Shown here: one piece after another, positions 55,801-64,000 of the stretch | Position numbering within the stretch: the stretch's first letter is position 1 | Layout: each line of letters opens with the position of its first letter | Source: Bugula neritina | Taxonomy: Eukaryota; Bryozoa; Gymnolaemata; Cheilostomatida; Bugulidae | DNA: 64,000 nt | Reading direction: 5' to 3' | NCBI GenBank assembly: GCA_964035545.1 | Contig: OZ037770.1 | Span: 46,001 to 110,000, forward strand | Made by a program: the position numbers and the translations under genes | Notes under the pieces: model-generated | The model's input: the letters and a program-made list of their open reading frames with translations, nothing else | The model's database searches: none | What the model was told of the DNA's origin: nothing

Positions 55801-57806
55801 AGAAGAGTTACTAACTGAGTGTAAGAGTTACTAACTGAATATAAGAGTTACTAACTGAGTAGAAGAGTTACTAACTGAATATAAGAGTTACTAACTGAGT
55901 AGAAGAGTTACTAACTGAGTGTAAGAGTTACTAACTGAATATAAGAGTTACTAACTGAGTGTAAGAGTTACTAACTGAATATAAGAGTTACTAACTGAGT
56001 AAAAGAGTTACTAACTGAATATAAGAGTTACTAACTGAATATAAGAGTTACTAACTGAGTGTAAGAGTTACTAACTGAATATAAGAGTTACTAACTGAAT
56101 ATAAGAGTTACTAACTGAGTGTAAGAGTTACTAACTGAATATAAGAGTTACTAACTGAGTAGAAGAGTTACTAACTGAATATAAGAGTTACTAACTGAGT
56201 GTAAGAGTTACTAACTGAATGTAAGAGTTACTAACTGAGTAGAAGAGTTACTAACTGAATATAAGAGTTACTAACTGAATATAAGAGTTACTAACTGATT
56301 AGAAGAGTTACTAACTGAGTGTAAGAGTTACTAACTGAATATAAGAGTTACTAACTGAATATAAGAGTTACTAACTGAATATAAGAGTTACTAACTGAGT
56401 GTAAGAGTTACTAACTGAATATAAGAGTTACTAACTGAATATAAGAGTTACTAACTGAATATAAGAGTTACTAACTGAGTGTAAGAGTTACTAACTGAAT
56501 ATAAGAGTTACTAACTGAGTAAAAGAGTTACTAACTGAATATAAGAGTTACTAACTGAATATAAGAGTTACTAACTGAGTGTAAGAGTTACTAACTGAAT
56601 ATAAGAGTTACTAACTGAATATAAGAGTTACTAACTGAGTGTAAGAGTTACTAACTGAATATAAGAGTTACTAACTGAGTAGAAGAGTTACTAACTGAAT
56701 ATAAGAGTTACTAACTGATTAGAAGAGTTACTAGCTGAGTGTAAGAGTTACTAACTGAATATAAGAGTTACTAACTGAATATAAGAGTTACTAACTGAAT
56801 ATAAGAGTTACTAACTGAATATAAGAGTTACTAACTGAGTAGAAGAGTTACTAACTGAATATAAGAGTTACTAACTGAATATAAGAGTTACTAACTGAAT
56901 ATAAGAGTTACTAACTGAGTAGAAGAGTTACTAACTGAGTGTAAGAGTTACTAACTGAATATAAGAGTTACTAACTGAGTAGAAGAGTTACTAACTGAAT
57001 ATAAGAGTTACTAACTGAGTAGAAGAGTTACTAACTGAGTAGAAGAGTTACTAACTGAGTGTAAGAGTTACTAACTGAATATAAGAGTTACTAACTGAAT
57101 ATAAGAGTTACTAACTGAGTGTAAGAGTTACTAACTGAATATAAGAGTTACTAACTGAGTAGAAGAGTTACTAACTGAGTAGAAGAGTTACTAACTGAAT
57201 ATAAGAGTCACTAACTGAGTAGAAGAGTTACTAACTGAGTATAAGAGTTACTATACTATACTATACTATTATACTAGAAACAGCCACCCACTTGCTGTGA
57301 TAGGGGAAACACTGCCCTATCTTTAGTATAAAGATCTCCAAAGCCAAAGACTGGTATTAGGTTATCTTCATCAAATGAAGACAGGGTTTCCCCTATTATT
57401 GAGATGACTTGTTGGTACGGGTTTAGACTCGTCTCATCCAAATAGTGCAAACTCTTTTGATTGAAACTCAGTCTACCCTGACTGAGGTTGCTAAGGGTAT
57501 AGTCGATGCCTACAGTAAGATACGCTACTAACTCATCAAAATAACATGCAGGAATTAATTGAGTAGAAAAGTAAACTCATATCCATCTCTCTCACCTATT
57601 ATAAGGTTGCAGGATTCTAATCCAGACTTGCGTACAGCTTCTGTCACTTCTTCCAGAGTGCTGAACTTATCAGCAAGAGTCTGGAAAGTTCCATTACCAT
57701 AAAGTCTCCATATAATAGAATTGTTCTTTTGTCCACCAAATAAGTAGGATTTAATAAGGTATATAATAAATAATATTATCAGTATGACAGCCACTGGATG
57801 AACCAT
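46606..57806 (-). CDS. Membrane-anchored copine/RGLG-type vWA-domain protein
   Basis: Predicted protein of 291 residues in five exons: 57596-57806 (exon from about 57812), 57292-57509, 53834-53965, 52940-53051, 46606-46808. Phases fit at all junctions. Residues about 5-23 ([18 protein letters not shown]) are one transmembrane segment. The rest is a copine (vWA-like) domain: [18 protein letters not shown] with a MIDAS-like DxTx[84 protein letters not shown] and [12 protein letters not shown]. No C2 domains (classical copines) and no RING (plant RGLG ligases) are present. Nematode CPNA-type proteins also pair a transmembrane segment with a copine domain, so a membrane adhesion or scaffold role is possible. 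The last intron contains an LTR retrotransposon. Confidence 0.9.
46850..47040. repeat. AGT-type microsatellite, left flank of the LTR element
   Basis: AGTAATAGTACTC and (AGT/AGC)n units. It continues at 52721 after the retrotransposon, so the element was inserted into it. Confidence 0.9.
47041..47574 (+). repeat. 5' LTR
   Basis: TG...CA ends with inverted TGTCAC/GTGACA. TATAAATA at 47269-47276 is a promoter candidate, and AATAAA at 47444-47449 a polyadenylation signal, giving a U3-R-U5 layout. Confidence 0.95.
47577..47594 (+). other. Primer-binding site, tRNA-Pro-like
   Basis: TGGGGGCTGCTCCGGGAA starts 2 nt after the LTR. It differs at three positions from the 18-nt site known to be complementary to the tRNA-Pro 3' end in gammaretroviruses. 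The primer identity is therefore inferred. Confidence 0.6.
47671..52140 (+). CDS. Gag-Pol polyprotein, order gag-PR-IN-RT-RNase H
   Basis: Single frame of 1489 residues (ATG with A at -3, G at +4). It has a charged coiled coil at about 25-115, then a Gag/capsid-like region about 140-310. Two CCHC zinc knuckles lie at about 330-364 ([28 protein letters not shown]). Aspartic protease DTG is at 443-445. The integrase has its HHCC module at about 635-675, a catalytic core with D700, D760 and E796 (35 residues between the last two) and a GPF motif near 940. Reverse transcriptase spans about 1060-1280 with YIDD at 1220-1223. RNase H spans about 1365-1480 (D1371, [15 protein letters not shown] with D1437). 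Most Ty3/gypsy elements have RT-RH before IN; this reversed order marks the Gmr1-like group. All catalytic residues are present. Confidence 0.95.
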   Translation: MALLERVTQMGKDLGLVEDKLVAFVEKNLPIVAAQEEKEKAREEKEKDREEKEKDREERRLEREAERIKQENEKAIMEMKIKADQEAMALKIKADQEAEERRQQHELDMEKLKANTSLEHSRHESTRLEIANKPKPKIPFFDEKVDEMDSYLERFEWVAEGCNWDKGDWPYHLSQYLRGTATEAYIRLSPTDRRDYKKVKEALLERFNLTQEGYRKKLREAEAYEDETPAQLFTRIESYVHKWVELSGGMDIAKLVATEQFISSCPDDLAVHLKQSSYNSSEDMCDAASLFLHARGRKLAKTKKTNTKRMENTPAGSMNAEQGSKSDGACFICKDKSHIARNCPRRGKKYCSHCKMNNHNTSDCRKYGGRSVHAAAAIATTQNKTVVKDPGISFKVEEPTEITVNGKKFVNAAVCKNGPKFKDGGTAIFDAEVNGQRATVMRDTGCGCIVVNAKYVQPQHLTGESVYLNMADASVREAQWALISVRSPFFNGVVKAAVMDKTICDLLIGNVDGARSADQPLENWKDCAVTTRAQAVKEKSGDKPLMVDSNANPLSIGKDEIARLQRDDPTLERFFDAKEVKEKKGGITRFVVRNKILYREYTDSKSVSVKPVKQLMVPSSLRKEVLQKAHDCIMSGHLGVKKTTDRVLSNFFWPGLNGDVVRFCQSCDICQKTVKKGSVMKVPVQETPLIDTPFKRCAIDLVGPINPPSEKGHRYILTLVDYATRYPEATPLKNIDSATVAEALLDIYSRVGIPEEVISDQGTQFISDYMKEFTRLLDMRQLPTSPYHAMANGLVEKFNGTLKSMLKKLCAKEPRQWHRFINAALFAYREVPQESTGFAPFELLYGRTVRGPMYILRQLWTKEDTADEVKTCYQHVFELRERLDDMMEMALASLKDSQKRYKHYFDKKAKQRDFKSGDKVLILLPTDGNKLLMHWQGPFNIEEKVRLNDYIINIRGKRRTYHANMLKKYFERETPTDPMTVGAVMTLDAAGTGIIDHDEEREEGQDDLLDLYSKKQQTETSKDVILGEELENQQRRQLEELLRKFEGIFSDLPGNATGIEHSIELTTDEPVKSKPYGLPYRVRETLKADIEDMLKMGVIRPSTSPYASPTVIVKKPDGSNRICIDYRKLNRVSVFDPEPMVKTDDVFRKLSKDKYFTKLDLSKGYWQIPVKKEDIPKTAFVTPDGHYEFIKMPFGMVNSGATLVRGLRKLFENLKGVDNYIDDILVHTESWEEHVKMLTEVFSRLATAGLTVRPSKCRVGGTNMEFIGHKLYRGEIKPMDDNIEKIRAAPRPTNKTQVRSFIGLTSYYREYIPHYSTIASPLTDLTKKGEPKKVKWQEPQEKAYTTLKTMLTSAPILKLPDVHKPFVLRTDASDVGLGAVLMQPQDGKLFPVSYASRKLLDRERNYSAIEKECLAVVWAVKKYLQYLYGVEFVLQTDHQPLVYINQAKFENSRVMRWAMYLQNFRIKVESIKGKDNVGADYLSRIDSEF
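52175..52185 (+). other. Polypurine tract
   Basis: AGAATGGGGGG immediately precedes the 3' LTR, the expected plus-strand priming site. Confidence 0.75.
52187..52720 (+). repeat. 3' LTR
   Basis: Same length as the 5' LTR (534 bp) and no difference found on reading both. Confidence 0.95.
52721..52920. repeat. AGT/AGC/GTTAGT microsatellite, right flank of the LTR element
   Basis: (TAG)n with GCAGTAGCAG and TAGTTAGT variants. It runs almost to the donor of copine exon 4 at 52939. Confidence 0.9.
52940..53051 (-). CDS. Copine gene exon 4
   Basis: [20 protein letters not shown] then [24 protein letters not shown] and [10 protein letters not shown] are typical of copine/RGLG domains. Acceptor TGTGTTTCAG, donor GTAAGT, phase 1 out. 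Confidence 0.92.
53113..53860. repeat. 27-bp minisatellite of copine exon 3 end plus donor
   Basis: About 27 copies. On the gene strand each unit is ATCGTATCTCATTCTAGAAG followed by TGTAAGT; ACA variants of ATC occur. It repeats the last 21 exon bases with the GTAAGT donor. No unit changes the frame: the exon stays open through the whole array. Confidence 0.96.
53834..53965 (-). CDS. Copine gene exon 3, with tandemly repeated donor
   Basis: [20 protein letters not shown] then [20 protein letters not shown] ending HSRS; 44 codons, phase 0 both sides. The donor GTAAGT at 53833 is the first of about 27 identical tandem donors. Joining to exon 4 gives [16 protein letters not shown], as expected for the family. 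Confidence 0.85.
54000..57255. repeat. 20-bp minisatellite with 1120-bp higher-order repeat
   Basis: About 160 copies of AAGAGTTACTAACTGAATAT and variants (GAGTGT, GAGTAG, GAGTAA, GATTAG). Variant order repeats with period 1120 bp: 54821-55920 matches 55941-57040, including the single-base variant CTAGCTGAGT at 55611 and 56731. A 740-bp offset also matches around 54421 and 55161. It fills copine intron 2. Confidence 0.95.
57292..57509 (-). CDS. Copine gene exon 2: MIDAS and core of the vWA fold
   Basis: [60 protein letters not shown]. Acceptor TTACTGTAG, donor GTGGGT, phases 1 and 0. Strongest copine match in the gene. Confidence 0.92.
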
Positions 57807-57812
57807 CACCAA
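57596..57812 (-). CDS. Copine gene exon 1: transmembrane segment
   Basis: ATG at 57806, [20 protein letters not shown], then [20 protein letters not shown] and the start of the copine domain. GTTTTGCAG just before 57812 looks like an acceptor, so a 5'UTR exon probably lies upstream. Donor GTGAGA, phase 1. Confidence 0.82.
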
Positions 57813-60190
57813 CTGCAAAACTATATATATAAACATAAATTAATATATAAATATATATATATAACTATATATACTGCTATTTTTGTATCCACAGTAAAAT
57901 AATAAGCCATGTTTATTTTAGTGTTTGCATTACTTAGCCAAGTCTATAAATGCTATAAATGTTCAAATACTACCATTATATTTGCAACCAGTCATGTCTA
58001 ATTGACATAATATTGTGTTTGTTACATTCTACTTTTATTGATTCTACTCATTCTCACAACCATTATTTTATGAAACACATTTACGGGTCCTGTTGATAAT
58101 TTTAGTACATTTTTTGGCTACAGAGTGAGACGGAATTCATTTTACATTAAAGAGTTGCCACAACAGTGTAACTCTTTGTATTCCTCACTCACCGACACTT
58201 CACAAACCTAAACGGCAAGGATACCTTTGCTAATAGAATCTATATTACTTTAAATATTCAATTAAAAACTTGGTCACTTTTTCTTACTAATATACGGACA
58301 TACAACAAGTTGTTTAATTCCAAAGCAAAAATAGTCTTTTCTATCAAACTTAGAAGAGGTAAAATTCATTTTATTGAGTGTTGGTGTTACTGCAGCTAAT
58401 ATTGATAATAACTATAATGATATTCACTCCAGTGATTAAACTTAGCCTTCAGTATGACCAACACTATTAAGAGTATGAATTCCACCATGAATATGGTTAT
58501 CATTATGATAGTCATTACCATTAACAACAACAATGGTTGTTTTCATGCATAAACCACAATTTATATGTATCACTTGTATGGACTTTGACATTAAACTAAC
58601 TTCTAATGTTTTAGTTTCAGTCAAAGTCTTGCAAACAGTAACTCAGTAAGACTGTTTTTCACATATTCATATTGGCCTGGCCTATATTATCATGCAGTTA
58701 CACGGTAACAACAGTATCTGGTTTTTAATGCTTAGTCCTTACTATTTACTTTTAGTTTTAGTATTCAATTTCAATTCAGTTAACCTAATAGTGATTTTGA
58801 TTTTCATTAAAATAGTTGAATCATTTTAAGTTGCCTATTTTAATTTATCATTTTTATGTTATAAGTTAAATTACAACGATAAGCACTACAAGTACTGCAA
58901 CTACAGGTACAACATTAATTTTTTAATTTTACTTAATTTTGAAAAAATAATTTATTTAATATTAATTAATAATAATAATATTGTGATTTCACTTTGATTT
59001 ATCTGTATTTAATTTTGTTATAATCATTTATATAAAATAAAATTAAATATAATGTTTTAGTTTAGGTTTAATTAGTATTACATTAAAATTTGATTTCAAA
59101 AACAAAAGTTATAAGACAGGGTGAGCTACGCCTACAGCTAAATCCTAGAGGCAGGATTAAGATTTTAGATGAGGATTAACTTAAAAAAAGTTCCTGTTAG
59201 TGTTAGACTTACTGTTGACTGTTAAGTGTTAAGACGTTGGAGTTGGTGTTACACTTTACTGACTTAGTCTTATACTTATAGTTATACTTATAGTTATTGC
59301 TAGTATTTTGCTACCACACTTTTGTTTGGTTTAAATCACAGAGACAGAGTTAAACTAATATTTCATCAAATCAAACTCTGTTTCTTCAACGAATACATTG
59401 TTTCAAGTTTCGGAGCCCACTAGGCACTAGCTGGTAGTGGCAATAAACAAAAATAATCTCTACGTGTTGCAGCAGGTATTTCACACATCACCAACTATGG
59501 GATTTCCATAAAGTACATTTCGGTGTTGGCATTGACACTTACCTTTTTTAGCGCATAAGCCATCACTTGTTTAAAGTTAAAGGCGCTTTCCCATCTTACC
59601 AAAGTCTGACAATTAATCACGTACTAAGAGTTAGCGGATCCATTTCGCTTTTGTATTTTGCTTGTGCTGAAAAGACAACTCTGTAAGATTCGACGTTCAG
59701 GAATAGATTGAAATATTACCATAGCTTAGCACCTACAGGCTGCATGTAATAATAATGCTACTATTATTACGACAGAAGACATCTCTCTTATTATTGCAGG
59801 GCTAATAAAAACTATCAAAATATTACACATAATCTGCTAGTATCAGCCAAGCAAAAGTACTCTCAGCATGATTACAGGTTAAAACATGTAATTGGGGAAG
59901 ACTTGAATATGTCCCTGGTCGGAATTTAAATGAACTACTTGCATTGTAACATATATACTGTAACATATTATTTGCACAGTATCAGAAAGAGTATTTCGAT
60001 CGAATATGATGATCTTTATATTCTTCAAACAAATACTTGATAAAAATAGCTGGAAATGATGCTATAGTGAAAGAAACACTAAGAATAGAAACTTGAAAGT
60101 ACGGTGAGCAATGTATAGGACTTAAGGTAGAACACATTGTCCCGTGTTGATAGTTTATAATATGATACAAGTATCACAGAGTGCTCAGTA
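57813..60190. other. Intergenic region between transporter 3' end and copine gene
   Basis: AT-rich, no open frame with protein character. Cryptic simple sequence at 58700-59110; CpG-containing stretch near 59500-59690. It should hold the copine promoter and the transporter 3'UTR. Confidence 0.45.
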
Positions 60191-60192
60191 GT

Positions 60193-60368
60193 TTACAATG
60201 AATGAGAGTCAATTGTAGTTTCTGGTTTACAACCTACTCTACTCTCACTCAAGTTTCCATATTTACGGATGTGTAGAAATAAAGAGATGAGCCAGAGGGC
60301 AGCGAAGGACTGTATGGCTCCAGTTAACACAATACTGTATCTAGCACCTGCATGCCTTGCCACTAGCT
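60193..60368 (-). CDS. MFS exon G: last helix and C-terminal tail
   Basis: LVARHAGARYSIVLTGAIQS, FAALWLISLFLHIRKYGN and a short tail, stop TAA. Acceptor TACTTGTAG at 60369 is the nearest of six tandem copies; only this one keeps the frame. Confidence 0.85.
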
Positions 60369-62957
60369 CTACAAGTATATACTATATACTATACTGTATC
60401 TAGCACCTGCATGCCTTGCCACTAGCTCTACAAGTATATACTATATACTATACTGTATCTAGCACCTGCATGCCTTGCCACTAGCTCTACAAGTATATAC
60501 TATATACTATACTGTATCTAGCACCTGCATGCCTTGTCACTAGCTCTACAAGTATATACTATATACTATACTGTATCTAGCACCTGCATGCCTTGCCACT
60601 AGCTCTACAAGTATATACTATATACTATACTGTATCTAGCACCTGCATGCCTTGCCACTAGCTCTACAAGTATATACTATATATAATAGAAAACAACTCC
60701 TTACCACACAGCTGGGGAAATAGTATAGCCCCAGCTCCTTCAGCCAGCAGGCCAAGGCTAAGTAGGAGAACCATCAGATGCCCACCACAAATTTCATGAC
60801 ACACAACAGTAAAGGAACCTGAGGCCAAGCCTAATCCGAGACCAAATAGAACTGTCAAAGAGTAGAAAGCTGCCTGCAAGTAACAGCAGGTGGTTTAAAA
60901 AGTGACAGCTGTACATTAAAGTGAGAGTTATGGTGTACTGTTTACTGTACTGAGAGTTATGGTGTACTGTTTACTGTACTGAGAGTTATGGTGTACTGTT
61001 TACTGTACTGAGAGTTTTGGTGTACTGTTTACTGTACTGAGAGTTTTGGTGTACTGTTTACTGTACTGAGAGTTGTGGTGTACTGTTTACTGTACTAAGA
61101 GTTATGGTGTACTGTTTACTGTACTAAGAGTTTTGGTGTACTGTTTACTGTACTGAGAGTTTTGGTGTACTGTTTACTGTACTGAGAGTTGTGGTGTACT
61201 GTTTACTGTACTAAGAGTCATGATGTACTGTTTACTGTACTAAGAGTTATGGTGTACTGTTTACTGTACTAAGAGTCGTGGTGTACTGTTTACTATACTA
61301 AGAGTTATGGTGTACTGTTTACTATACTAAGAGTTATGATGTACTGTTTACTGTACTAAGAGTTATGGTGTACTGTTTACTATACTAAGAGTTATGGTGT
61401 ACTGTTTACTGTACTTAGAGGGGAATAGGAGTTACCTTTTCTATAAGAAAAGCTGAAGTTATAGAAGCAACAGACGAGAGTAAAACTCCGGAAGTGTAGA
61501 GTAGGATTGTGGGAAACCGACAGGAGCTGGTGACTATGATAACGAGAGATCCGACCACCTGACCTACACCTGCCGGCACAGAGAGAAGGGAGTATATGTA
61601 GTATATATTATAGTATATATTATAGTATATATTATAGTATAGATATACTATATATAGTATATATAGTATATCTATCAGGTTAGCCAGTACTAGTGACTAA
61701 ATAATTGACTGTTAGAGCAACTGACCAGTCAAAGTGACTCCAAGAGATGTTTCCTCAGCACTTAGTCTGCTTTCTTTAAGTATGTAATCATTAATGAGTA
61801 CGAGGTAGGATGAGAACCCCCCTGTCCAAAACATTCCTCTAATTAGAAAGGCCCATGCCTGCAAGTAATAAAGGAAGTCATCAAAGTATCTCAAATGTGA
61901 TTGTTTGATGATAACAAAACATTGAGAGTTATCCACTTTATATTCCAGTGTCTCGGAGAGTATACAGTATTCTACTAGAGAATTATAGTACCTGGAAAGA
62001 CTTTAGAAGATATTGAAAGTCATCTCTCAGTCGTCCCTTACGTTCTCCAACATCTCTCTGGGTATCTCGGCTAAGCTGTTTGCCATTCTCTTCAATAGTT
62101 TTTTCTGAAGTAAATTCCTCTAGAAGAGTGACAACACACACTATATTATATTGTGACACTTAAGTATAGGTATAGCTAATGTAAGTATATACTAGTTGAA
62201 TAGACAAACCTGGAGCTGGTGATGGTGTCTGATAGAGTAACCCAGCCACAATGTGTACAAAGTGAACAAGGCCAATAATACCCATACCACTGGAATAGCC
62301 AAATGTTTGGAAAAGCTGATGTGATATTACGGGCCATACCGCACCTCCCACGTACACACCCAAACGTGACAGAGCCAAAGCTAAGTACCTGTGCTTCTTA
62401 AAGTTCAAGGACAACACTTCAGGAGAAGTTATCATTGTTGTGGCGACTCCGAATCCTGGAAAATACTGAAAGTGTAAACAGATATTATACGATACTATAT
62501 ACAGATACTATATACAGATATACTATATACAGATATACTATAAACAGATATACTATATACAGATATACTATATACAGATATACTATATACAGATATACTA
62601 TATACAGATATACGATACTATATACAGATATACTATATACAGATATACTATATACAGATATACTATAAACAGATATACTATATACAGATATACTATATAC
62701 AGATATACTATATACAGATATACTATAAACAGATATACTATATACAGATATACTATAAACAGATATACTATATACAGATATACTATCTACAGATATACTA
62801 TATACAGATATACCTGCTATAAATCCGAAAAGCAACACGACCTGCCAGTCTTGTGTAGAGAAGTAAGATAAACCAACACCTAGAATGAGAGAAGCACCTC
62901 CTATAAGTTGTGTTATCCTGCAGCCCAGTTTCTTTACCAGTATGGAGACTAGAGGAG
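60193..62957 (-). CDS. Monocarboxylate-transporter-like MFS protein (SLC16 type), C-terminal seven exons
   Basis: Seven exons visible: 62814-62957, 62210-62455, 61992-62119, 61726-61858, 61436-61569, 60705-60873, 60193-60368 (stop TAA at 60193), with consistent phases, 1130 nt. PLVSILVKKLGCRITQLIGG and LLFGFIAGFGVATTM resemble the GPLxxxLxxxxGCRxxxxxGG and GxGxG segments of SLC16 carriers, and FKKHRYLALALSRLGVYVGG the KRRxLAxGLAxxGxxxG segment. A charged loop (exon 61992-62119) separates the two helical halves. At least nine hydrophobic segments are visible. Plasma-membrane transport of small organic acids is expected for the family; the substrate is unknown. The 5' exons lie beyond 64000. 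Confidence 0.87.
60334..60690. repeat. 59-bp tandem copies of MFS exon G start plus acceptor
   Basis: Six copies at 59-bp spacing, almost identical (one C to T change near 60536). Each holds the first 36 or so bases of the exon (AGCTAGTGGCAAGGCATGCA onward) and the preceding TATATACTTGTAG acceptor. Confidence 0.95.
60705..60873 (-). CDS. MFS exon F
   Basis: AAFYSLTVLFGLGLGLASGS then LMVLLLSLGLLAEGAGAILF, two helices. Acceptor TACTTGCAG, donor GTAAGG, phases 0 and 1. Confidence 0.84.
60915..61418. repeat. 27-bp minisatellite in MFS intron E-F
   Basis: About 18 copies of GAGAGTTATGGTGTACTGTT plus TACTGTACT, with TTTTGG and GTGG variants; units with CTAAGAG cluster on the right. Confidence 0.92.
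61436..61569 (-). CDS. MFS exon E
   Basis: VGQVVGSLVIIVTSSCRFPT then YTSGVLLSSVASITSAFLIE, two helices. Acceptor TGCCGGCAG, donor GTAACT, phases 1 and 0. Confidence 0.82.
61596..61672. repeat. AT-rich palindromic repeat (TATAGTATATAT)
   Basis: Short intronic array able to fold on itself, directly upstream of the MFS exon D donor side. Confidence 0.75.
61726..61858 (-). CDS. MFS exon D
   Basis: AWAFLIRGMFWTGGFSSYLV then LSAEETSLGVTLTG. Acceptor TACTTGCAG, donor GTCAGT, phases 0 and 1. Confidence 0.82.
61992..62119 (-). CDS. MFS exon C: central cytoplasmic loop
   Basis: EFTSEKTIEENGKQLSRDTQ then RDVGERKGRLRDDFQYLL, hydrophilic. Phases 1 and 0, acceptor CTCTTCTAG, donor GTACTA. Confidence 0.8.
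62210..62455 (-). CDS. MFS exon B
   Basis: FGVATTMITSPEVLSLNFKK, HRYLALALSRLGVYVGGAVW, then a helix MGIIGLVHFVHIVAGLLY. Acceptor TATTTTCCAG, donor GTTTGT, phase 1. Confidence 0.87.
62480..62812. repeat. 15-bp minisatellite carrying the MFS exon A donor
   Basis: About 21 copies of ATATACTATATACAG. On the gene strand each unit reads GTATATCTGTATATA; the real donor is GTATATCTGTATATA after the exon G. Same unit as 5633-6535. Confidence 0.92.
62814..62957 (-). CDS. MFS exon A
   Basis: PLVSILVKKLGCRITQLIGG then VLLFGFIAG. Acceptor CTCTGTATACAG (repeat-derived), donor GTATAT, phase 1 in and out. The donor is a weak GTATAT that is repeated in the adjoining array. Confidence 0.85.
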
Positions 62958-64000
62958 CTGTATACAGAGTATATATAGAGTATATATAGAGCATATAGAG
63001 AGTATATAGAGAGTATATATAGAGTATATACAGAGTATATATAGAGTATATAGAGAGTATATATAGAGTATATACAGAGTATATATAGAGTATATAGAGA
63101 GTATATAGAGAGTATATAGAGTATATAGAGAGTATATAGAGAGTATATAGAGAGTATATATAGAGTATACATAGAGTATATAGAGTATATATAGAGTATA
63201 TAGAGTATATATAGAGTATATAGAGTATATATATAGAGTATATATAGAGTATATAGAGAGAGTATATATAGAGCATATAGAGTATATAGAGTATATAGAG
63301 TATATATAGAGAGTATATAGAGAGTATACAGAGTATATAGAGAGTATATATAGAGAGTATATAGAGAGTATATAGAGAGTATATATAGAGTATATAGAGA
63401 GTATATAGAGAGAGTATATATAGAGCATATAGAGTATATAGAGTATATATAGAGAGTATATAGAGAGTATACAGAGTATATAGAGAGTATATATAGAGAG
63501 TATATAGAGAGTATATAGATAGTATATATAGAGTATATAGAGAGTATATAGAGAGTATATATAGAGTATATAGAGAGAGTATATAGAGAGTATATAGAGA
63601 GTATAATATATAGAGTATATACAGAGTATATATAGAGAGTATATAGAGAGTATACAGAGTATATATAGAGTATATACAGAGTATATATAGAGTATATAGA
63701 GAGTATATATAGAGTATATATAGAAAGTATATATAGAGTATATAGAGAGTATATATAGAGAGAGTATATATAGAGTATATATAGAGAGTATATAGAGAGT
63801 ATATAGAGAGTATACATAGAGTATATAGAGTATATATAGAGTATATAGAGAGAGTATATATAGAGCATATAGAGTATATAGAGTATATAGAGTATATATA
63901 GAGAGTATATAGAGAGTATACAGAGTATATAGAGAGTATATAGAGAGTATATAGAGAGTATATAGAGAGAGTATATAGAGAGAGTATATAGAGAGTATAA
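62958..64000. repeat. Short-unit array (GAGAGTATATA / TAGAGTATATA) upstream of MFS exon A
   Basis: Irregular 10-14-bp units with CAGAGTATA variants. On the gene strand units read TATACTCTGTATAC or TATACTCTATAT, and the real acceptor is CTCTGTATACAG. It runs off the right edge. Confidence 0.92.

Noticed and set aside
62485-63868. Long Tyr/Leu/Ile/Ser frames
   Set aside because: AT-rich array translations. Only the embedded PLVSILVKKLGCR segment is real (MFS exon A).

Overview
The window is nuclear DNA of an intron-rich animal. It is AT-rich and packed with short-unit tandem arrays. The encoded genes have animal-type architectures: a neuron navigator (NAV/unc-53) with a calponin-homology domain, a MADF/AT-hook protein, a copine-domain protein and an SLC16-like transporter. 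GT..AG introns separate the exons and reading-frame phase agrees across every junction I checked. There are no operons, ribosome binding sites, rRNA, tRNA or CRISPR. I cannot assign a phylum; an invertebrate is likely.

Layout: all four genes lie on the minus strand, in the order MFS transporter (62957 to 60193, 5' end outside the window), copine-domain gene (57806 to 46606), MADF/AT-hook gene (44085 to 36716), NAV (28472, possibly 31503, down to 1141, with the C-terminal half outside the window). Exon coordinates were built by hand from homology plus splice sites and intron phase. The NAV part is 20 exons and 1573 codons, including two 24-nt microexons. Most long open frames in this sequence run through repeats and are not proteins.

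Mobile DNA: an apparently intact Ty3/gypsy-type LTR retrotransposon (47041-52720) sits antisense in the last copine intron. Its two 534-bp LTRs look identical and it has one 1489-aa gag-pol frame. Its integrase lies upstream of reverse transcriptase, the pol order of the Gmr1-like group. A 3.2-kb element with imperfect terminal inverted repeats (37017-40235) interrupts a minisatellite in a MADF intron. A 5'-truncated LINE (about 44730-45625) lies in an ACT microsatellite. All three entered pre-existing tandem arrays.

The most unusual signal is the relation between tandem arrays and splice sites. In many introns the array starts at the exon edge, and each unit carries a copy of the donor or acceptor, sometimes with adjoining exon sequence. 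Two such arrays (copine exon 3 with a 27-bp unit, NAV exon 2 with a 36-bp unit) are multiples of three with consensus donors in every unit, so use of a distal donor would lengthen the protein by whole repeats. Others (transporter last exon, NAV exons 6 and 16) carry acceptors whose use would break the frame.
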